The notes: generated by a model from the sequence alone, not told the origin. A stretch of DNA of 64,000 nt from Xiphydria camelus (GCA_963678675.1 OY783197.1:2948400-3012399); one strand, 5' to 3'; shown: positions 1-56,289, counted from the first letter of the stretch. Translations and numbers: made by a program.

Positions 1-106
1 ACTTCAGAATTTATCACTTGTCATAATTTTGTATTTTGGAGAAATTGTAAAATTTTAAGTTTTTGAAAAAATTTGGAGAAATATCTCCACCAGGGTTTCC
101 GTTTCT

Positions 107-712
107 AAGGGGTGTCTTTTCATTCTGGGGATCTCAAAAATAACTCATAGGAATTTTCCAAGTGATGTCAGAGCATACCGATTGATAAGATGAAAATCGC
201 TGAATCAATATTCAATTCTCATTGGTTAAATATTTAATGTCATCCAATAAACATTGAAGTTTCATTGAGCAACCACATTTGTTTAACCAGTGAAAAGAAT
301 GTAATATTTCCTAAAAGTCAAAAAATTGAAAATATGCCATATGTGTTACACGGATTGCAATAACTTCACACAGAAAGCAGCTACGATGCTGGAGGAAATT
401 GGATTCGGCAGGATAAATTGAAGGCCACTACCGCGAGCCTGAATTTGCTGTAAGTACACAAGAAGTCTAATATTGCTCGAAATATCGTTGCTTGTCAAAT
501 CGCTTTGAAATCATCGGCATTGCCTGCGAGTTTCTCTAATTCATAATAAATTTTTCGACCATCAGATCAAAAAACCGCGTGGTAGCGATCCAGGAATAAT
601 AGAATTCGATTGATCAAAATTCATTATAATGCATACAAATGATTAGAAAAAGAAATGTTATGGTCCTACTAAATTGCGTCAATTTAGCCAATTAAATATT
701 AAAAGGCTGCCC
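107..712 (+). repeat. Dispersed repeat, copy A (inverted partner at 21001-21627)
   Basis: Read in reverse complement, this block matches 21001-21627 over essentially its whole length. Shared landmarks include AAGGGGTGTCTTTTCATTCT at the left end, a stretch on CCAATAAACATTGAAG, and GTCTAATATTGCTCGAAATA. Divergence is moderate with small indels. A third, partial copy lies at 39187-39301. No open frame is conserved between copies and no clear terminal inverted repeat is visible, so the class is unknown; a non-autonomous transposon or a decayed retroelement piece would both fit. Confidence 0.75.
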
Positions 713-2235
713 TTAATATGACAATGAAATGTGTTATTCGTATAAAGGAATCGACTCTGCGCTATCGAACTTTTCAGACACTCACTTCGATCGATATCAG
801 CGTAGCGGCGCCTGGGTTCAATATTTTCGACGGGCAAAACGTGCAAAATACTTTATTTACATTCTTCCCATTTTCGTCCACCTTTAGCGTCCTGTCGCAG
901 TCCTCGTTCGACATGTTGAGCTTCTCCTGATTTGTAATTTCAAACTTGCGATAGTTTGCCGTCACTCGCGTTTTGAGGTTAGCTTAAATTAGCATTTCGT
1001 CGCGTTGTAAGTTTTGATATTAGTGTTTGTAAGTTCGTAAACTGTCGTCATCTCGTCGCATCGCACGAGTCTACGAGTGAGTTTTAGCAAATTTTCAGGC
1101 GTGCGAGAGGTAATTATGCGCGGGTAGTGTGAGCGTCTATTTTCACCGATCGAAACGCTACGTACAACGCGAGATTATTTATTGCAGCACATGTCTCCGA
1201 GCGATGACTATTCGACACGAATTATAAGGATGATATTTACACCTGATATTTCGCTAGATTTACAGAATAATCATTTCATACCGCAGTAAAACACACCTCA
1301 CTTGTAAAGTCTAATGGACGACTTCAGTCACGACGACATTTTAAATCGAACTGATGAAAAAGTTGCGCGAGAGTCGTCCGTGCATTTACATCGCACATTC
1401 TGTTAGAGCCCAATAAGATCATTGGTCTGCTCCAATGGAAAGTGCAACGGCCTAGCCTGATTGGTTCGGATTTTAGGGCCGGTCAACAAAGTTCCCTTAA
1501 ACTTAAGTGACACTTATTTCCTATGAAGCAGCCAATAGCAAAGCAGTTGCTGCTGGAGATTGCTTTACTATTGGCTACTCTGTAGCAGTTAAGTATCACT
1601 TAAGTTTGAGGGGACTTGGTCGAACCGGCCCTTAAAGGTGTCATAGCCGCTAGCGTCGATCCAATCAGCAGAGCCGTTGTGCGCAAATTTGCGAATAAGC
1701 TTTGTCGTCGCACGGCAGCGACGACGCCATTTGTGAACGAGTCTTACCATCGCACGAAGTTGCGTCATTCGTAGCTCGACTATTGCGTGCAGTGGGTGTC
1801 TACGAGGACACATGGCAGTGTGATTTCGTCGCAATTTCAACGGATTACGCAGGCGGCACGCCAGTTTTATCGACTGCAGTGTTGACGCGCGGAACGGTAC
1901 GTCGAGTTGTTCTTTAACGACGCATGTGTTGCCTCCGCCTCGTATTTCCTTCGCAGCACTCGGTTATTGCGCGATCGTGCGCTCCGGAAACACTCGTTCA
2001 TGTTTTGCACTCACGTTCGTTTGCGCGAGTTAAAAGGGGAGTCTCTCTCTCTCTGGGAATATCATGTTCGTTTGTCTTTATTATTTTAAGTATGGTGATG
2101 CCGAGTTTTCGAGGTTCACTTTCTAACCTTGTCAAAGTTTCTGCGTTGTTTACGCATTGTCTCTACTGATTAAAGTGAGGTAGATGTAGGTAGATCTGCA
2201 CGTTGGCTGGACAGTCGATCGAGCAATGTTGCCTT
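713..2235. other. Intergenic / upstream region of the bZIP gene, no coding gene seen
   Basis: Mixed-composition DNA with CpG-rich stretches near 960-1130 and 1620-2060. It may hold the promoter and untranslated first exon of the bZIP gene, which must have one because an acceptor abuts its ATG. A good donor-like sequence (ACG then GTACGT) occurs at about 1896, but I cannot prove it is used. The short open frames here overlap each other on both strands and resemble no protein I know. Confidence 0.4.
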
Positions 2236-2545
2236 GTTACGGAAATATTGGTCGTCGATCGATACTCTCGTCGATTGATACTCTCTATGACTGGTAATCT
2301 TTCGTCGATCGATACTCTTTCGTTGGCCAATATTCTTTCGTCGGTTAACACTGTCGTTGATCAATACTCTTTCCTTGATCGATGTTCTTTCATTGATCGA
2401 CGCTCTTTCGTCGTTCGGCTCTTTTTCATCGATTGATACGCTTTCGTCCAGTGATACACTTTCGTCAACCGATACTTTTTCATATATCGATACGCTTTCG
2501 ACATTTGATACTCTTTCATTGATCAATACGTTTTCGTCCTAATAA
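2236..2545. repeat. Degenerate 18-bp tandem repeat (minisatellite), proximal segment
   Basis: About 17 diverged copies of an 18-bp unit close to GATACTCTTTCGTCGATC follow one another. Because 18 is a multiple of three, the array is open in several frames and gives spurious six-residue repeats (ERVSID-like on the minus strand, DTLSSI-like on the plus strand). The array resumes at 3627-3692 after a 1-kb insertion. It probably lies in the 5' intron of the bZIP gene. Confidence 0.85.
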
Positions 2546-2674
2546 TACACGGTGTCTAGCGATCAGGGAACTCTGGAAAACCTGAAATTGTCAGTGAATT
2601 ATGTGGATCAAGGAAAAGTCAGGGAAAATAAAAATTTTCTGGAATTCTTTAAGAATGCTCAAATCTCACAAATA

Positions 2675-3548
2675 CAGTAAAACTTGTTTAAGGTACGAAT
2701 CAAGAGACCGAGGAGCTTTGTACCTTAAATGAGATCTTATTTTATCCGGATTTCATGGATTCTCGCCTAATACTGCATAAGAAGTCAGTGCCCATTGTAC
2801 ATTAACGTGTTTTAACTAATTCTCACTCTTATTTGAGCTATTTCTAATAGTTTCTAACTATTCTAGAAAATTTGAACTCAGGATTTTAAAGGAGCAACTT
2901 TTATTTTTGACAAAATTTTATTTTAATAATACAAAAGTGCCTTTAGGCTTAACTCAGACGGTGCGACAGCAGTGCGACAAAACTGACGCACTCGGTCGAG
3001 AGTACGTCGCACGCGGCAAATCAGCATGGAGACGCAGCGAAGCACTCACACGGTGCGACTTCCCTGCGACAGCAGTGCGACACGCACCTCGCGCTTGTCT
3101 GTATGACATCTACAGTGGCAGTGTCGTTGTGTTAGTTTGCCGCGCATCTGCTCACGCGGTGGGACAAAACTGTCGCAGGAAAGTCGTCGATTCCTGCGAC
3201 AGCGTGCGTCAGTTCTGTCGCACTGCTGTCGCAGTGAAGTCGCACCGTCTGAGTTAAGCCTTATACAGATTACCCTCTGATAAACTGAAAAAGACAATAA
3301 CAAAAAATTATTGCTGACATTTTATTCTGTCTCTCTCCTTCCCTTTCTTTCTCAAACACATGTGGTAAACGGACTGCGCAGACACTGCTACGTATTATAT
3401 ATTAAAGCAATTTTGTTTTATATCACGAGGGACCAATTTTCTTTTAATTATTAAGCGGGATCGTATCTTATCCACACGTTTCTTAAGCGGGTAATTTTAT
3501 ACAGACTTAATAGGCATTTTTTAAGGGACTAAATAAAATTCGTATCTC
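2675..3548. mobile_element. Pogo/Tc1-like MITE, interrupted copy
   Basis: It starts with CAGTAAAACTTGTTTAAGG after a TA and matches the element at 14203-14827 in inverted orientation. Shared internal phrases include TAATACAAAA.TGCCTT, ACAGATTACCCTCTG and the repeated AAGATACGA motif. The far terminus is eroded. It contains no ORF. Class is inferred from the CAGT(A/G)AAAC...CGTTTAAGATACG type of end and the flanking TA. Confidence 0.65.
2946..3260. mobile_element. Harbinger-like GC-rich MITE with TTA target-site duplication
   Basis: 315-bp element with a perfect 22-bp terminal inverted repeat beginning GGCTTAACTCAGACGG at 2946 and ending CCGTCTGAGTTAAGCC at 3260. The imperfect arms extend further with repeated GTGCGACAGCAGTGCGAC-type motifs. 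It is flanked by TTA on both sides. The related element at 14203-14827 preserves the empty site (GCCTTTATACAG), which proves the insertion and the 3-bp duplication. TTA duplications are typical of PIF/Harbinger elements. Its GC-rich content contrasts sharply with its AT-rich host. Confidence 0.85.
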
Positions 3549-3626
3549 CAGCTATTTTAGCCTGGAAAATCTGGAAAAGTCAGGGAATTCCTTTTTCACA
3601 TTTCGCTAGACACCCTAGATGTAGTA

Positions 3627-3692
3627 TCCCTTCATCAATTAATACGCTTTCATCGATCGACACTCTTTTGTCGATTGATGCTCTTTCGCCCA
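3627..3692. repeat. 18-bp tandem repeat, distal segment
   Basis: Three to four more units of the 2236-2545 minisatellite (for example ACGCTTTCATCGATCGAC). They are separated from the rest by the transposon at 2551-3614, so the array is older than the insertion. Confidence 0.75.
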
Positions 3693-3732
3693 CAAACGAC
3701 CCGCCCCCCGACACACCCTGTTCTTTTTCCAG

Positions 3733-4284
3733 ATGGCTCCGAAAAACAAGGAAAACTCGGCCGGTAATAAGAAGAAAAAGGTAGTCTCCGAGGAGGAGGA
3801 CGACGAGGACTACAGGAAGCGCAGAGACAGAAACAATCAAGTGAGTAATCCGCTTCCGACGTTGCTTTTCGCTCGCACGCTCTGGTCACGGCAATCGTCG
3901 TGTGCTGCGCAGGCCGTGAAACGATCCCGAGTCAAGAGCAAGCTGAGGACGCAGCAGACGCTCGAGCGCGTGAATCAGCTGAAGACGGAGAACGAGCTGC
4001 TCGAGGAGAAGATCAAGATGCTCACGAAGGAGCTCGGATTCCTGAAGGACTTATTCCTGGCGCACGCCGGTACTGACGATCATTCCTTCGAATCTTCCGG
4101 CTCTCACCCGAAGCTGACCTTCCGCCGCGTCCGTTTAGCGATCGAGGCCGGCTAATGCGAGTGCGCCGCATCTGTTCCAGGCTCGAATCAGCATCCCGAG
4201 AGTCTGCAGGACGTGGACCTCAACGCCCTGCTGGCGGAGGACACGAAATCGCCCGACCTAACGAAAGCCGCCACGAAGTTGTAG
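3733..4284 (+). CDS. C/EBPgamma-like: C/EBP-gamma-like bZIP transcription factor (3 coding exons, 122 aa)
   Basis: Exons are 3733-3840, 3913-4069 and 4181-4284 (stop TAG at 4282). Introns of 72 and 111 bp have GT-AG ends; phases 0 and 1 join without a frame break. Residues 1-26 are Lys-rich then acidic. The basic region spans about 27-46 (YRKRRDRNNQ then AVKRSRVKSK), and a leucine zipper has leucines at 59, 66, 73 and 80, followed by the C/EBP-gamma signature LTKELGFLKDLF. The family binds DNA in the nucleus as homo- or heterodimers and lacks the activation domains of other C/EBPs, acting as a dimer partner; the Drosophila counterpart is Irbp18. The short length fits insect members. A pyrimidine tract plus AG ends exactly at 3732, so an untranslated exon lies upstream. 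Intron 1 splits the basic region and is stop-free in frame. Confidence 0.93.
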
Positions 4285-6219
4285 ATTCGCCGTGCGCGCC
4301 ACGCGAGGTAAATATCGCGGTATGATCGAGTCGCAAGCTGAAACAGACCTTTACACCTTCACGCCCGCTCGCCGATCGGGGCATCTTGGAAAGATGCCGA
4401 ACGCGGCGGCGCCGTTCGCGTAGCGCGTCTCGCGATCGCCCGGGACCTTCGCCTTCGTCTGGGAATCGACGGCGCAGGGACTCGAGTGGAGGAACGCGGA
4501 GGTGTCCGAGAACGACGACAGTGGTTTACAGGTTTCGTCTATCGAACATTTCGCGTCGCGAGGGCAACACACCTCGCGCGTGCATAGATCGTCTCTTGAT
4601 TTTCACGATCGCCAACGAGCCGCAGCACGGAGGAGAGACGGAGGGAAACCCGAGGAAGAGTCGACGCTGGCGTTCGCAGTCTCTATTTATACGGGTACAG
4701 AATTGGCGTACGTACGTATCACACATATTCACGCGTCAGTCGATCAGGGAAAAAGCGCGAGCGCGCGGTAATCCTTGCATTTCTCTCCTACTACGACTTG
4801 TAATCGGGTGAATGTATCTAAGTTAAAAACTATCGCCGAGGAGACGTGCGAATTGTACCACATGTCATGTATTTACATTTAAGCGGGAAGGCTCGCGAGA
4901 GGAAAATATAATTGCGCACGTTGCAGAGTGAGTAACTTCCTGTGACCCACGTTTAGTCGTTCGACGCTCGAAACGGTGCGAATGTTTTGCGCAGCTTCTC
5001 GCATCTCTACATTTAGATCACATTAGCATCTCTCGGACGCCCGAAGGTCGCCGAACGCCAGGAGGTGGAAGGAAGCGAGATTACGCTTCCGCCGAAAGAT
5101 TTTTTTTTCGAGAAAACCCGCCTCTCTCGAGCGGAGAGACCGGGAAATCACCGACGGCACCTGTAGGCTTTCGGCGTTCGCCGACGAAAAGACCCGATCG
5201 ATCCTCGGTCTCCGTTCGCGGCGGCCCAGGGACGTGGCGGCGCGTCGCGGGCCCCGCGCGAGCGAGATATCCTCCTCGACGTCGCCGCCGATCAGATCGT
5301 CGAGGGCGAACGGCGACGCTTTGAGGTACGCGCTTTACATTCAGCGTCAAATAGGTCACGTGACCGAGATTACTCGCAAATAAGCAATTTATACACCCCG
5401 GAAAAGAATTAAGGGATCACTTGTATTCCGCAAAAAAGAAGGCCGTTTTAAACTGGCTTAGCCTTGTCGAAAATGATAAAATCACAATCGTTGACGGGGC
5501 GTGTGTACCCCGGCGGGAAAAATTTCTGAAATTTATGAAAAAAAAATTTTTTTCAGTGTCTGATATTCTCAGAGTAATAAAGATATTTTCAGGGGAAACA
5601 CTATTGAATACTCTATGTGAAAATCTCTGATTTTTTCCACTTGAAAAATTAAAATTTTTTAATTTTCCACACAACTCTGAGAAAAAATGTATGAATTTGT
5701 TTAACTTCCTTATGGATTTTAGAGAAAATCAGAGAATTTCATAGTAAAGTTTCATTAATTTTGCAGATTTTCCTAACATATAGAATTTCTCTGAAAATAT
5801 CCGAATTTCTCCTACTGATAACATTTATCTGCAAATTTCTTTGAAAAACTGGAAGACTGAACATTATTTTCGAAAGTTACAAATTAATTTATCAGTTTCT
5901 CAAAGTTTTCCCAATTCTGGCAATTTTCAGAAAACGTCAGTAATCGCTCTGCTGTAAATATTTCTCTACCAATTTTTCTAAATTCTCAATCTCTAAAAAT
6001 GACTGACCATTTCCCATAATTTATCACTCTTAGAATTTTTTACAGAAAATAATCAACGTGTGAGTAGGGTTTAAACAAAAATCACGTCTGATTTTTGAAA
6101 TCATCTTTATAAAATGTTGAACACTGAAAAATCAATGAAACCTATTCTTTCTCAGCAGATTCTCAGAATCACTATCCAAAACATTAATCCACCCTTGGTA
6201 GCGAACGTGTTAAACAAAA
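4285..6219. other. 3' UTR/downstream of the bZIP gene, then AT-rich spacer
   Basis: From 4285 to about 5380 the DNA is CpG-rich and non-repetitive and may be 3' UTR; I see no convincing poly(A) signal to end it. From about 5400 to 6219 it becomes AT-rich with many variants of TTCTCTGAAAATTT and no credible coding frame. Open frames here lack homology that I can recognise. Confidence 0.5.
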
Positions 6220-6292
6220 TTGTTTCCTTTTTTTGCCAAAACTTCCCCTATTTCCCCTAAAATGGAATAAATAGGGGCTGTGAAGTCTGCAA
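6220..6292 (-). repeat. Fragment of the GTGAAGCCTGC repeat family
   Basis: Contains TTGCCAAAACTTCCCC, CCCCTAAAATGGAATAAATA and GGGGCTGTGAAGTCTGC. This is the same right-hand end seen in the fuller copies at 15457-16524 and 45512-46061 and in the fragment at 50340-50432. Confidence 0.65.
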
Positions 6293-6299
6293 CTTCCAA

Positions 6300-7648
6300 C
6301 AATATCAAAAGACGGCCCTTAACAAAAAGCGAGACATCAGACTGTTCATGCACGACTCTTCGTATCGCGTTGAATCCGTTCAATCGTCGCCACGAATTCG
6401 TACCTCCCGCGACTCGTACCGCCGCGCGGCGAAAGCGGTGCGAGAAAATCCCCACCGAGAAATCGCCGATTCCACGAAACGGGTGGGGGTGCCGCGCGCC
6501 CGTGGTTACGAGCCTGCGTCGCGGAGCGTGGCGAGTCGCCGCGCCAGCTCGCCTAGCAGACGACATGTTAGCTGCAGAGACCACCTCGTCGTCTCGGACG
6601 TTTCGGTCGCGAGTTTCCTCGGGGATTTTCGAGTGAGCCAACGGGAGCGAGGCGCGAGAGCGACGACTCTGGGCGAGAGGAGCGCACGCGGGGCCCGTGG
6701 TGCGCGCGGTGGTGGTCGTGTGCCGTGGTCGTCGACGATCTCTCGCGGTGGGGCCCGGCCGTGTGAATCGCCGTGAGCGAACGAGCGAGTGAGCGACGAC
6801 GCGTCGAGGAATCCGCGTCTCCCGCGCGCGCGACCGGAGACGAGCTCCGAGGACGACGGCAGCGGCGGCGGCGTCGAGGAGGGCAGCGACGACGACGTCG
6901 GGCGGGACGAGGGCGCGGGCGAGGAGCCAGGGAAGTAGCGGCGGCCGGATAACATCGGCGGGCGTCCATCTTCCCGTCCCGTTTCGCCTGTCAACTCGAC
7001 TCGGCGCGAGCGAGCGGCCGATCTATTTTAACGTCTCGCGCGGGGTAGGGCGGCCCGAGGGAGAGGCGAGGCCGTGGGTGCATCGGGAGGATCGCGAGTT
7101 GCCGCGGAGGTCGTCGCGGTATCGCCCTCCCCCCTGCTCCACCTCTCGGCAGGCCTCGCGGGGCCAGTGATTTCGGTCGTCGTGCTCTCCTGGCCACGCG
7201 ACGAATCAATCGCCGCGCGTGTAGCAGCAGCACGCGGGTACGAGCAGCGGAAGAGAACCGCGCCGCGGCAGGTGTGTAGTGTCGGTGCGCGCTGCTGTGG
7301 GCCGCGCCGTTACGCGGTGTAGTTATGCTCTCGTGGCGGCGAGGTGGGAAGAAGTGAGCAGCAGCGGGCCCCACATAACGCGCGAGACGGTGGAGCGTGC
7401 GTGTCGCTCTCTCCACGCGTGTCCGTGCGACGCGTGCGCGCGCGCGAGATCGTGTGCCATGTCCGTACGCCAGAGAGAGAAGGCGAGCGATTGAAGGAGG
7501 AGGGGTACGTCTGCGGTAAACGACGAGAGTAGAGAGAGAGAGAGAGGGGCTGTTTTTCCGCCGACTGGTGGGGAGAGTCGTTGGCGATTGGCGGGGCAGG
7601 GAGAGGGAAGGGAAAAACGGCACGAAGGGATCGCGCGTTTCGTGTGTC
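6300..7648 (+). promoter_or_regulatory. CpG-rich leader and probable promoter region of G-alpha-s
   Basis: A GC- and CpG-rich block leads directly into the G-alpha-s start codon with no intervening acceptor needed. It includes an AG-repeat tract near 7531-7548 just before the ATG. The transcription start site cannot be placed. Long Arg/Pro/Ser-rich frames open on both strands, as expected from composition, and I do not regard them as genes. No clear TATA box was found. Confidence 0.5.
7459..7494 (+). CDS. Short upstream ORF in the G-alpha-s leader
   Basis: ATG at 7459 opens an 11-codon frame (MSVRQREKASD) ending at TGA 7492-7494, 155 bases before the G-alpha-s ATG. The base context (GTGCCATGT) is moderate. 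If the mature leader includes this stretch, it would be a classical upstream ORF that could dampen translation. Whether it lies in the transcript depends on the unknown start site. Confidence 0.35.
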   Translation: MSVRQREKASD

Positions 7649-53079
<45,431 letters not shown>

Positions 53080-54324
53080 CTTCGTTGCTGCCGCGTCCTC
53101 TCGGTCATTCGTTAATAATCGCTGCTGCGCGCCATCCTGAGTCACGAGTCGCGGGGCACTCCCTCCCGCCCTCCACCGCCGTTAGGAAACGCCGTGGAGA
53201 CATCGCGTACCAATCGTTCGGCGCGGTGGTCGAGAATCTGCAAGAGTTATGTATAGATATGTATCGTCTCGGTCGTTTCGGCGGGAGCGTCGGAACGGAG
53301 ACAAAAATATTGTATAACCGAATCGCGGAACGCACTCCGCTTGCAGGAGAGAAAGAGAGACGCTCTGGTCTCTCCGCTGCGGATTCGTTTCGTTCCGATC
53401 CGCAAAGCACACACTGTCGAAGCACAATCGGACTCGGCCCCTCGTCGCTGTCGCTCTCCGATCGGGTCGCGACCAGTGCGAGAGATCGCGCGTCGTCGCC
53501 GGCGCTGAGCTGCCGCGAGCGCGCTCGTACGCATCCGGAACGACGGAGCCACGGCGCCCTCCCGTGCGTCGAACCCCGGGCGGTCGATCGCACGAAACGC
53601 GCGCCGTGCGCCGCCGCCCCGCGATTCACCGGTTCGCGGTGACAATACGCGCAGATCCTCGTACCCTTCCCCCCCGAATGCACACCGGAAAGCACGCCGA
53701 TGCCTTCGGCGGAAATTAATTGATCGTTCGGTTTCCTCGTTCTGACGGACTCTCGAATCTCCTTCTTCTCGGTTCCGCCGCAGTCGCTCGTTCTGGAATC
53801 TCCCCCTGAGTAAGCTGATTTGTTCACTTTCGATTGTCGCGACTTTTCAAGCAGAGACGACTCGCGCGTCCTATGAGGAGTCAGAGCCGCGCACCTTTCT
53901 ACGAGAAGAGTATTTTGTGAGATTTTACAGTATTTCGAAGAGCGTTTTAATTGTATAACTATTGTATCGTATATGTTACGAAGCGATCGTCCACCGGCCC
54001 GGACCTTCGCTCGAAAGGCGGAAGGAAATGTCCACGCGCTCGCGCGTCGCTCTTCGCCCCGGGGGTAGTCAGTTTGGCGGAAGCGCGTCGATGGGAAATC
54101 GCGTCGCTCTTGCGTCGCGGTCGCTACGGAGGATTCCTCTGGCTTCCCCGCGCGGAAAACGAGCGGCGCCGCGCTCGGTGACCGACGGTCCGGCGGCAAA
54201 CGCACGACTCGCCGATATCTCCGCGTACCGATCGTCGTGTGGTCGCGAGAAGTTAGAGAAACATCTCTCCGGGGAGAGAGAACGTCGCACACCCGAGCGC
54301 GGATTTCGGTTCTTCGAGTCGTGC
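53080..54324. other. GC-rich block after the G-alpha-s stop, probable 3' UTR or flank
   Basis: Unique, CpG-rich. Several frames are open at once over 53100-53640 on both strands. The longest (minus, 53105-54361) begins with TTG and has no ATG until near its end. No convincing poly(A) signal directly follows the stop, so the end of the transcript cannot be placed. Confidence 0.45.
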
Positions 54325-54575
54325 AGGGCTCCCGCTTGGTCGTTTCTGTCGATTTTATCAATGTAGAAAGTCATTTTTATTTTTAATAGTCGTTATTTTT
54401 AAGATTTCAGCCCTTGATTCGTCAAATGATTTCACGACAGCATCCCATCGCTAAAATGCTGCAACAATTCGTATGAATTTTCAATGTTGAAACGGTCATG
54501 CTATCAGTGCCCAGAATCTATAAATCGTTATGATGGCGCGTAACAAGAAGTCTACATCATTACGCGAGTTTCTTG
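54325..54575. repeat. Dispersed repeat (sister of 29930-30175)
   Basis: Shares CTTGGTCGTTT, TCATTTTTATTTTTAATAGT, CAACAATTCGTATGAATTTT and ATCTATAAATCGTTATGATG. Not followed by the tandem duplication seen at 29806-29960. Confidence 0.75.
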
Positions 54576-55039
54576 TGTTATGAGAAAAGAAATTGGTTCG
54601 AATTTTCAAGCTCATGCGAGAAACTTTCGTATACGAATCCCTAGTTTCAACCAATGTGTGAAATAGTGGACCGGACAGGAATGGCTTCAACGAGATTGGC
54701 GAAATTCAAAGATACGCATACGAATGCTGGTCACATAAGCTCGAGAATCAGGGCCTCGTTGAGGTAAGAGTAATTTCATTTGTTATTTTCCATGCCCCAC
54801 CTTTTCGGTATGTACAAATCAATCAATCATTTTCTTTCAATATTATTTCCTCAAAACCTTAATGAATTTATTGCAAACACCATTAGACCGTTTTCTCTTA
54901 TCCCTTCTTAATGCTCAAATGAGGAAAGATTGGTCATTTTTTTTTCAATTAAGGAGTCACTAAACCCCACTAATTTTAAGCGGTGTCTTTTAGCATTATC
55001 GTATGTTGACAGAATTCAAACAAATCAATAATCCTGAAA
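54576..55039. other. 3' flank, no gene seen
   Basis: Contains the ATGCTCAAATGAGGAAAGAT repeat at 54885-54965; the rest is unique. Confidence 0.5.
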
Positions 55040-55256
55040 TACCACGTGAGGCTAAACTTACTCATCAGGAGAGAAACTTCGATCACTATTATCTCATTAT
55101 TTATGAAGTTTAGGTCTATATCGGTATAAGACTTTATTGTAGATAAAAACGTAATCTTCAAAAAAGTATTATACACATATCAGTCAAAAGCTCATAGATA
55201 ATGAGATAATAGCGATTGAAGTTTCTTTCCTGGAGAGTAAGTTTAGCCTCATGGTA
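55040..55256. mobile_element. Foldback MITE family 'GAGGCTAA', copy C
   Basis: TACCACGTGAGGCTAAACTT at left and AAGTTTAGCCTCATGGTATA at right; arms pair through TATTATCTCATTAT.TATG. Best-preserved ends of the three copies. Confidence 0.85.
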
Positions 55257-56100
55257 TATCTTTATAACTTATTCACATATGCGCCGAAATGAATTGTAAT
55301 CCATTACCATGCCGTTAGCGCACGGTGTTTTTTATTTATAATCGCCCAAAAACTTATTATTAAATTAAAACCCACTTTTTTCAACACCTGACTGAATCGT
55401 AGTCCTGGTACAGTTATCTCTACGACGATCGCGCGTCGCTACGCGGACGTCCTATGTGTAGCAAGAGCCTCGTTATTTTTGTCGCGTCTCCAACCACCCA
55501 CCCTTTATCTGATAGTACGGAGGGGAGGGGGGGGGGAATCGCGCGCGCGCACGCGTGTCGACGCCGCAAGCGCGTACACGCGTGCGTTTGCGCGCGCGCT
55601 CGATGTATATGTATTTATGTATATACTTATTTGAGAGTGCAACATATAAACCCCTCCTCTCCTTCTATACACGCACACGCGTTACCGAACTCTGTAATAT
55701 CTACTTTTGTATAGACGAAACGCGAAGCTAAAGTCAAATTAAAGCGAGCCGAGCGAAAGCGAGCATAAATTAGTAATGCAATAATGGGAAAGTTCGTACG
55801 ATGCGACGCTCGACGCACACGTACCATCCGGAGCCAACCGATGGTCGTCATTACTCGCACCGCAACGACGTACACGCGGTAGGAAACGGGGACGCATTCA
55901 GGGGACAGCTTTCGCTCCTGGTGCAATAGCGGCTGGCGGGGAAAATGCGCGCTTCCCGAGACACATACGCACACCTACGTACAAGTTGCGCGCGGGAAAT
56001 AATTTTGAAAATCGGTTGTCTTCGCGCAGATAACGCAGAGTCGTCCTAAAGTTGCCGAGAAAGACGTTCCCGAAGAGTCACGGATCTCTTTTAGTGTCTA
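55257..56100. other. 3' flank with CpG-rich block, no gene seen
   Basis: 55430-56000 is CpG-rich with a G run at about 55523-55536 and CG-alternating stretches. No supported gene. Confidence 0.4.
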
Positions 56101-56289
56101 CCCAGAGAGCGCACAACTAAAAGACATCTTTAAGTCGTCTTCAGGACGTCTCACGACCCACTTTCGGACTGCTTTTATTATTGGAACGCGTCTTTAAGAC
56201 GGCTTATGACTCAAAGTCGTCTGAAAGTGGGACATAAGACGTCTTGAAGATGACTTAAAGATGTTTTTTTAGCTCGTGTGCTGTCTGGG
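56101..56289. mobile_element. CCCAGACAGC / GACGTCTT element, copy 2
   Basis: Starts CCCAGAGAGCGCAC and ends GTGTGCTGTCTGGG. Inside, AAGACATCTTTAAGTCGTC, CCCACTTTCGGACTGC and TATTATTGGAA are followed by the complements, so the whole element is one palindrome. Confidence 0.82.

Larger units (their letters stand above)
2551..3614. mobile_element. Composite DNA transposon with TIR GGTGTCTAGCGA, splitting the 18-bp array
   Basis: The two ends carry a perfect 12-bp terminal inverted repeat: GGTGTCTAGCGA at 2551 and TCGCTAGACACC ending at 3614. Just inside each end are the diagnostic phrases CTGGAAAACCTG and GGAAAAGTCAGGGAATTC. The element is non-coding and contains two further elements (2675-3548 and 2946-3260). 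Related partial copies are visible near 41940-42015, 49555-49650 and 50500-50560. Superfamily not assigned. Confidence 0.8.

Noticed and set aside
2170..2526. Repetitive ERVSID-type protein
   Set aside because: The 18-bp minisatellite is open in several frames on both strands because its unit is a multiple of three; the copies keep no preferred frame.
7568..7648. N-terminal extension of G-alpha-s in the same frame
   Set aside because: The upstream codon at 7568 is GTG, not ATG, and an extension would bury the conserved Gly2/Cys3 lipidation site.
53105..54361. 418-codon open frame on the minus strand, the longest in the window
   Set aside because: It starts at TTG and has no ATG until close to its end. 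Other frames on both strands are open over the same GC-rich stretch, the residues are Arg/Ser-rich without any motif, and its beginning overlaps a dispersed repeat. Stop-codon scarcity explains it better than a gene.
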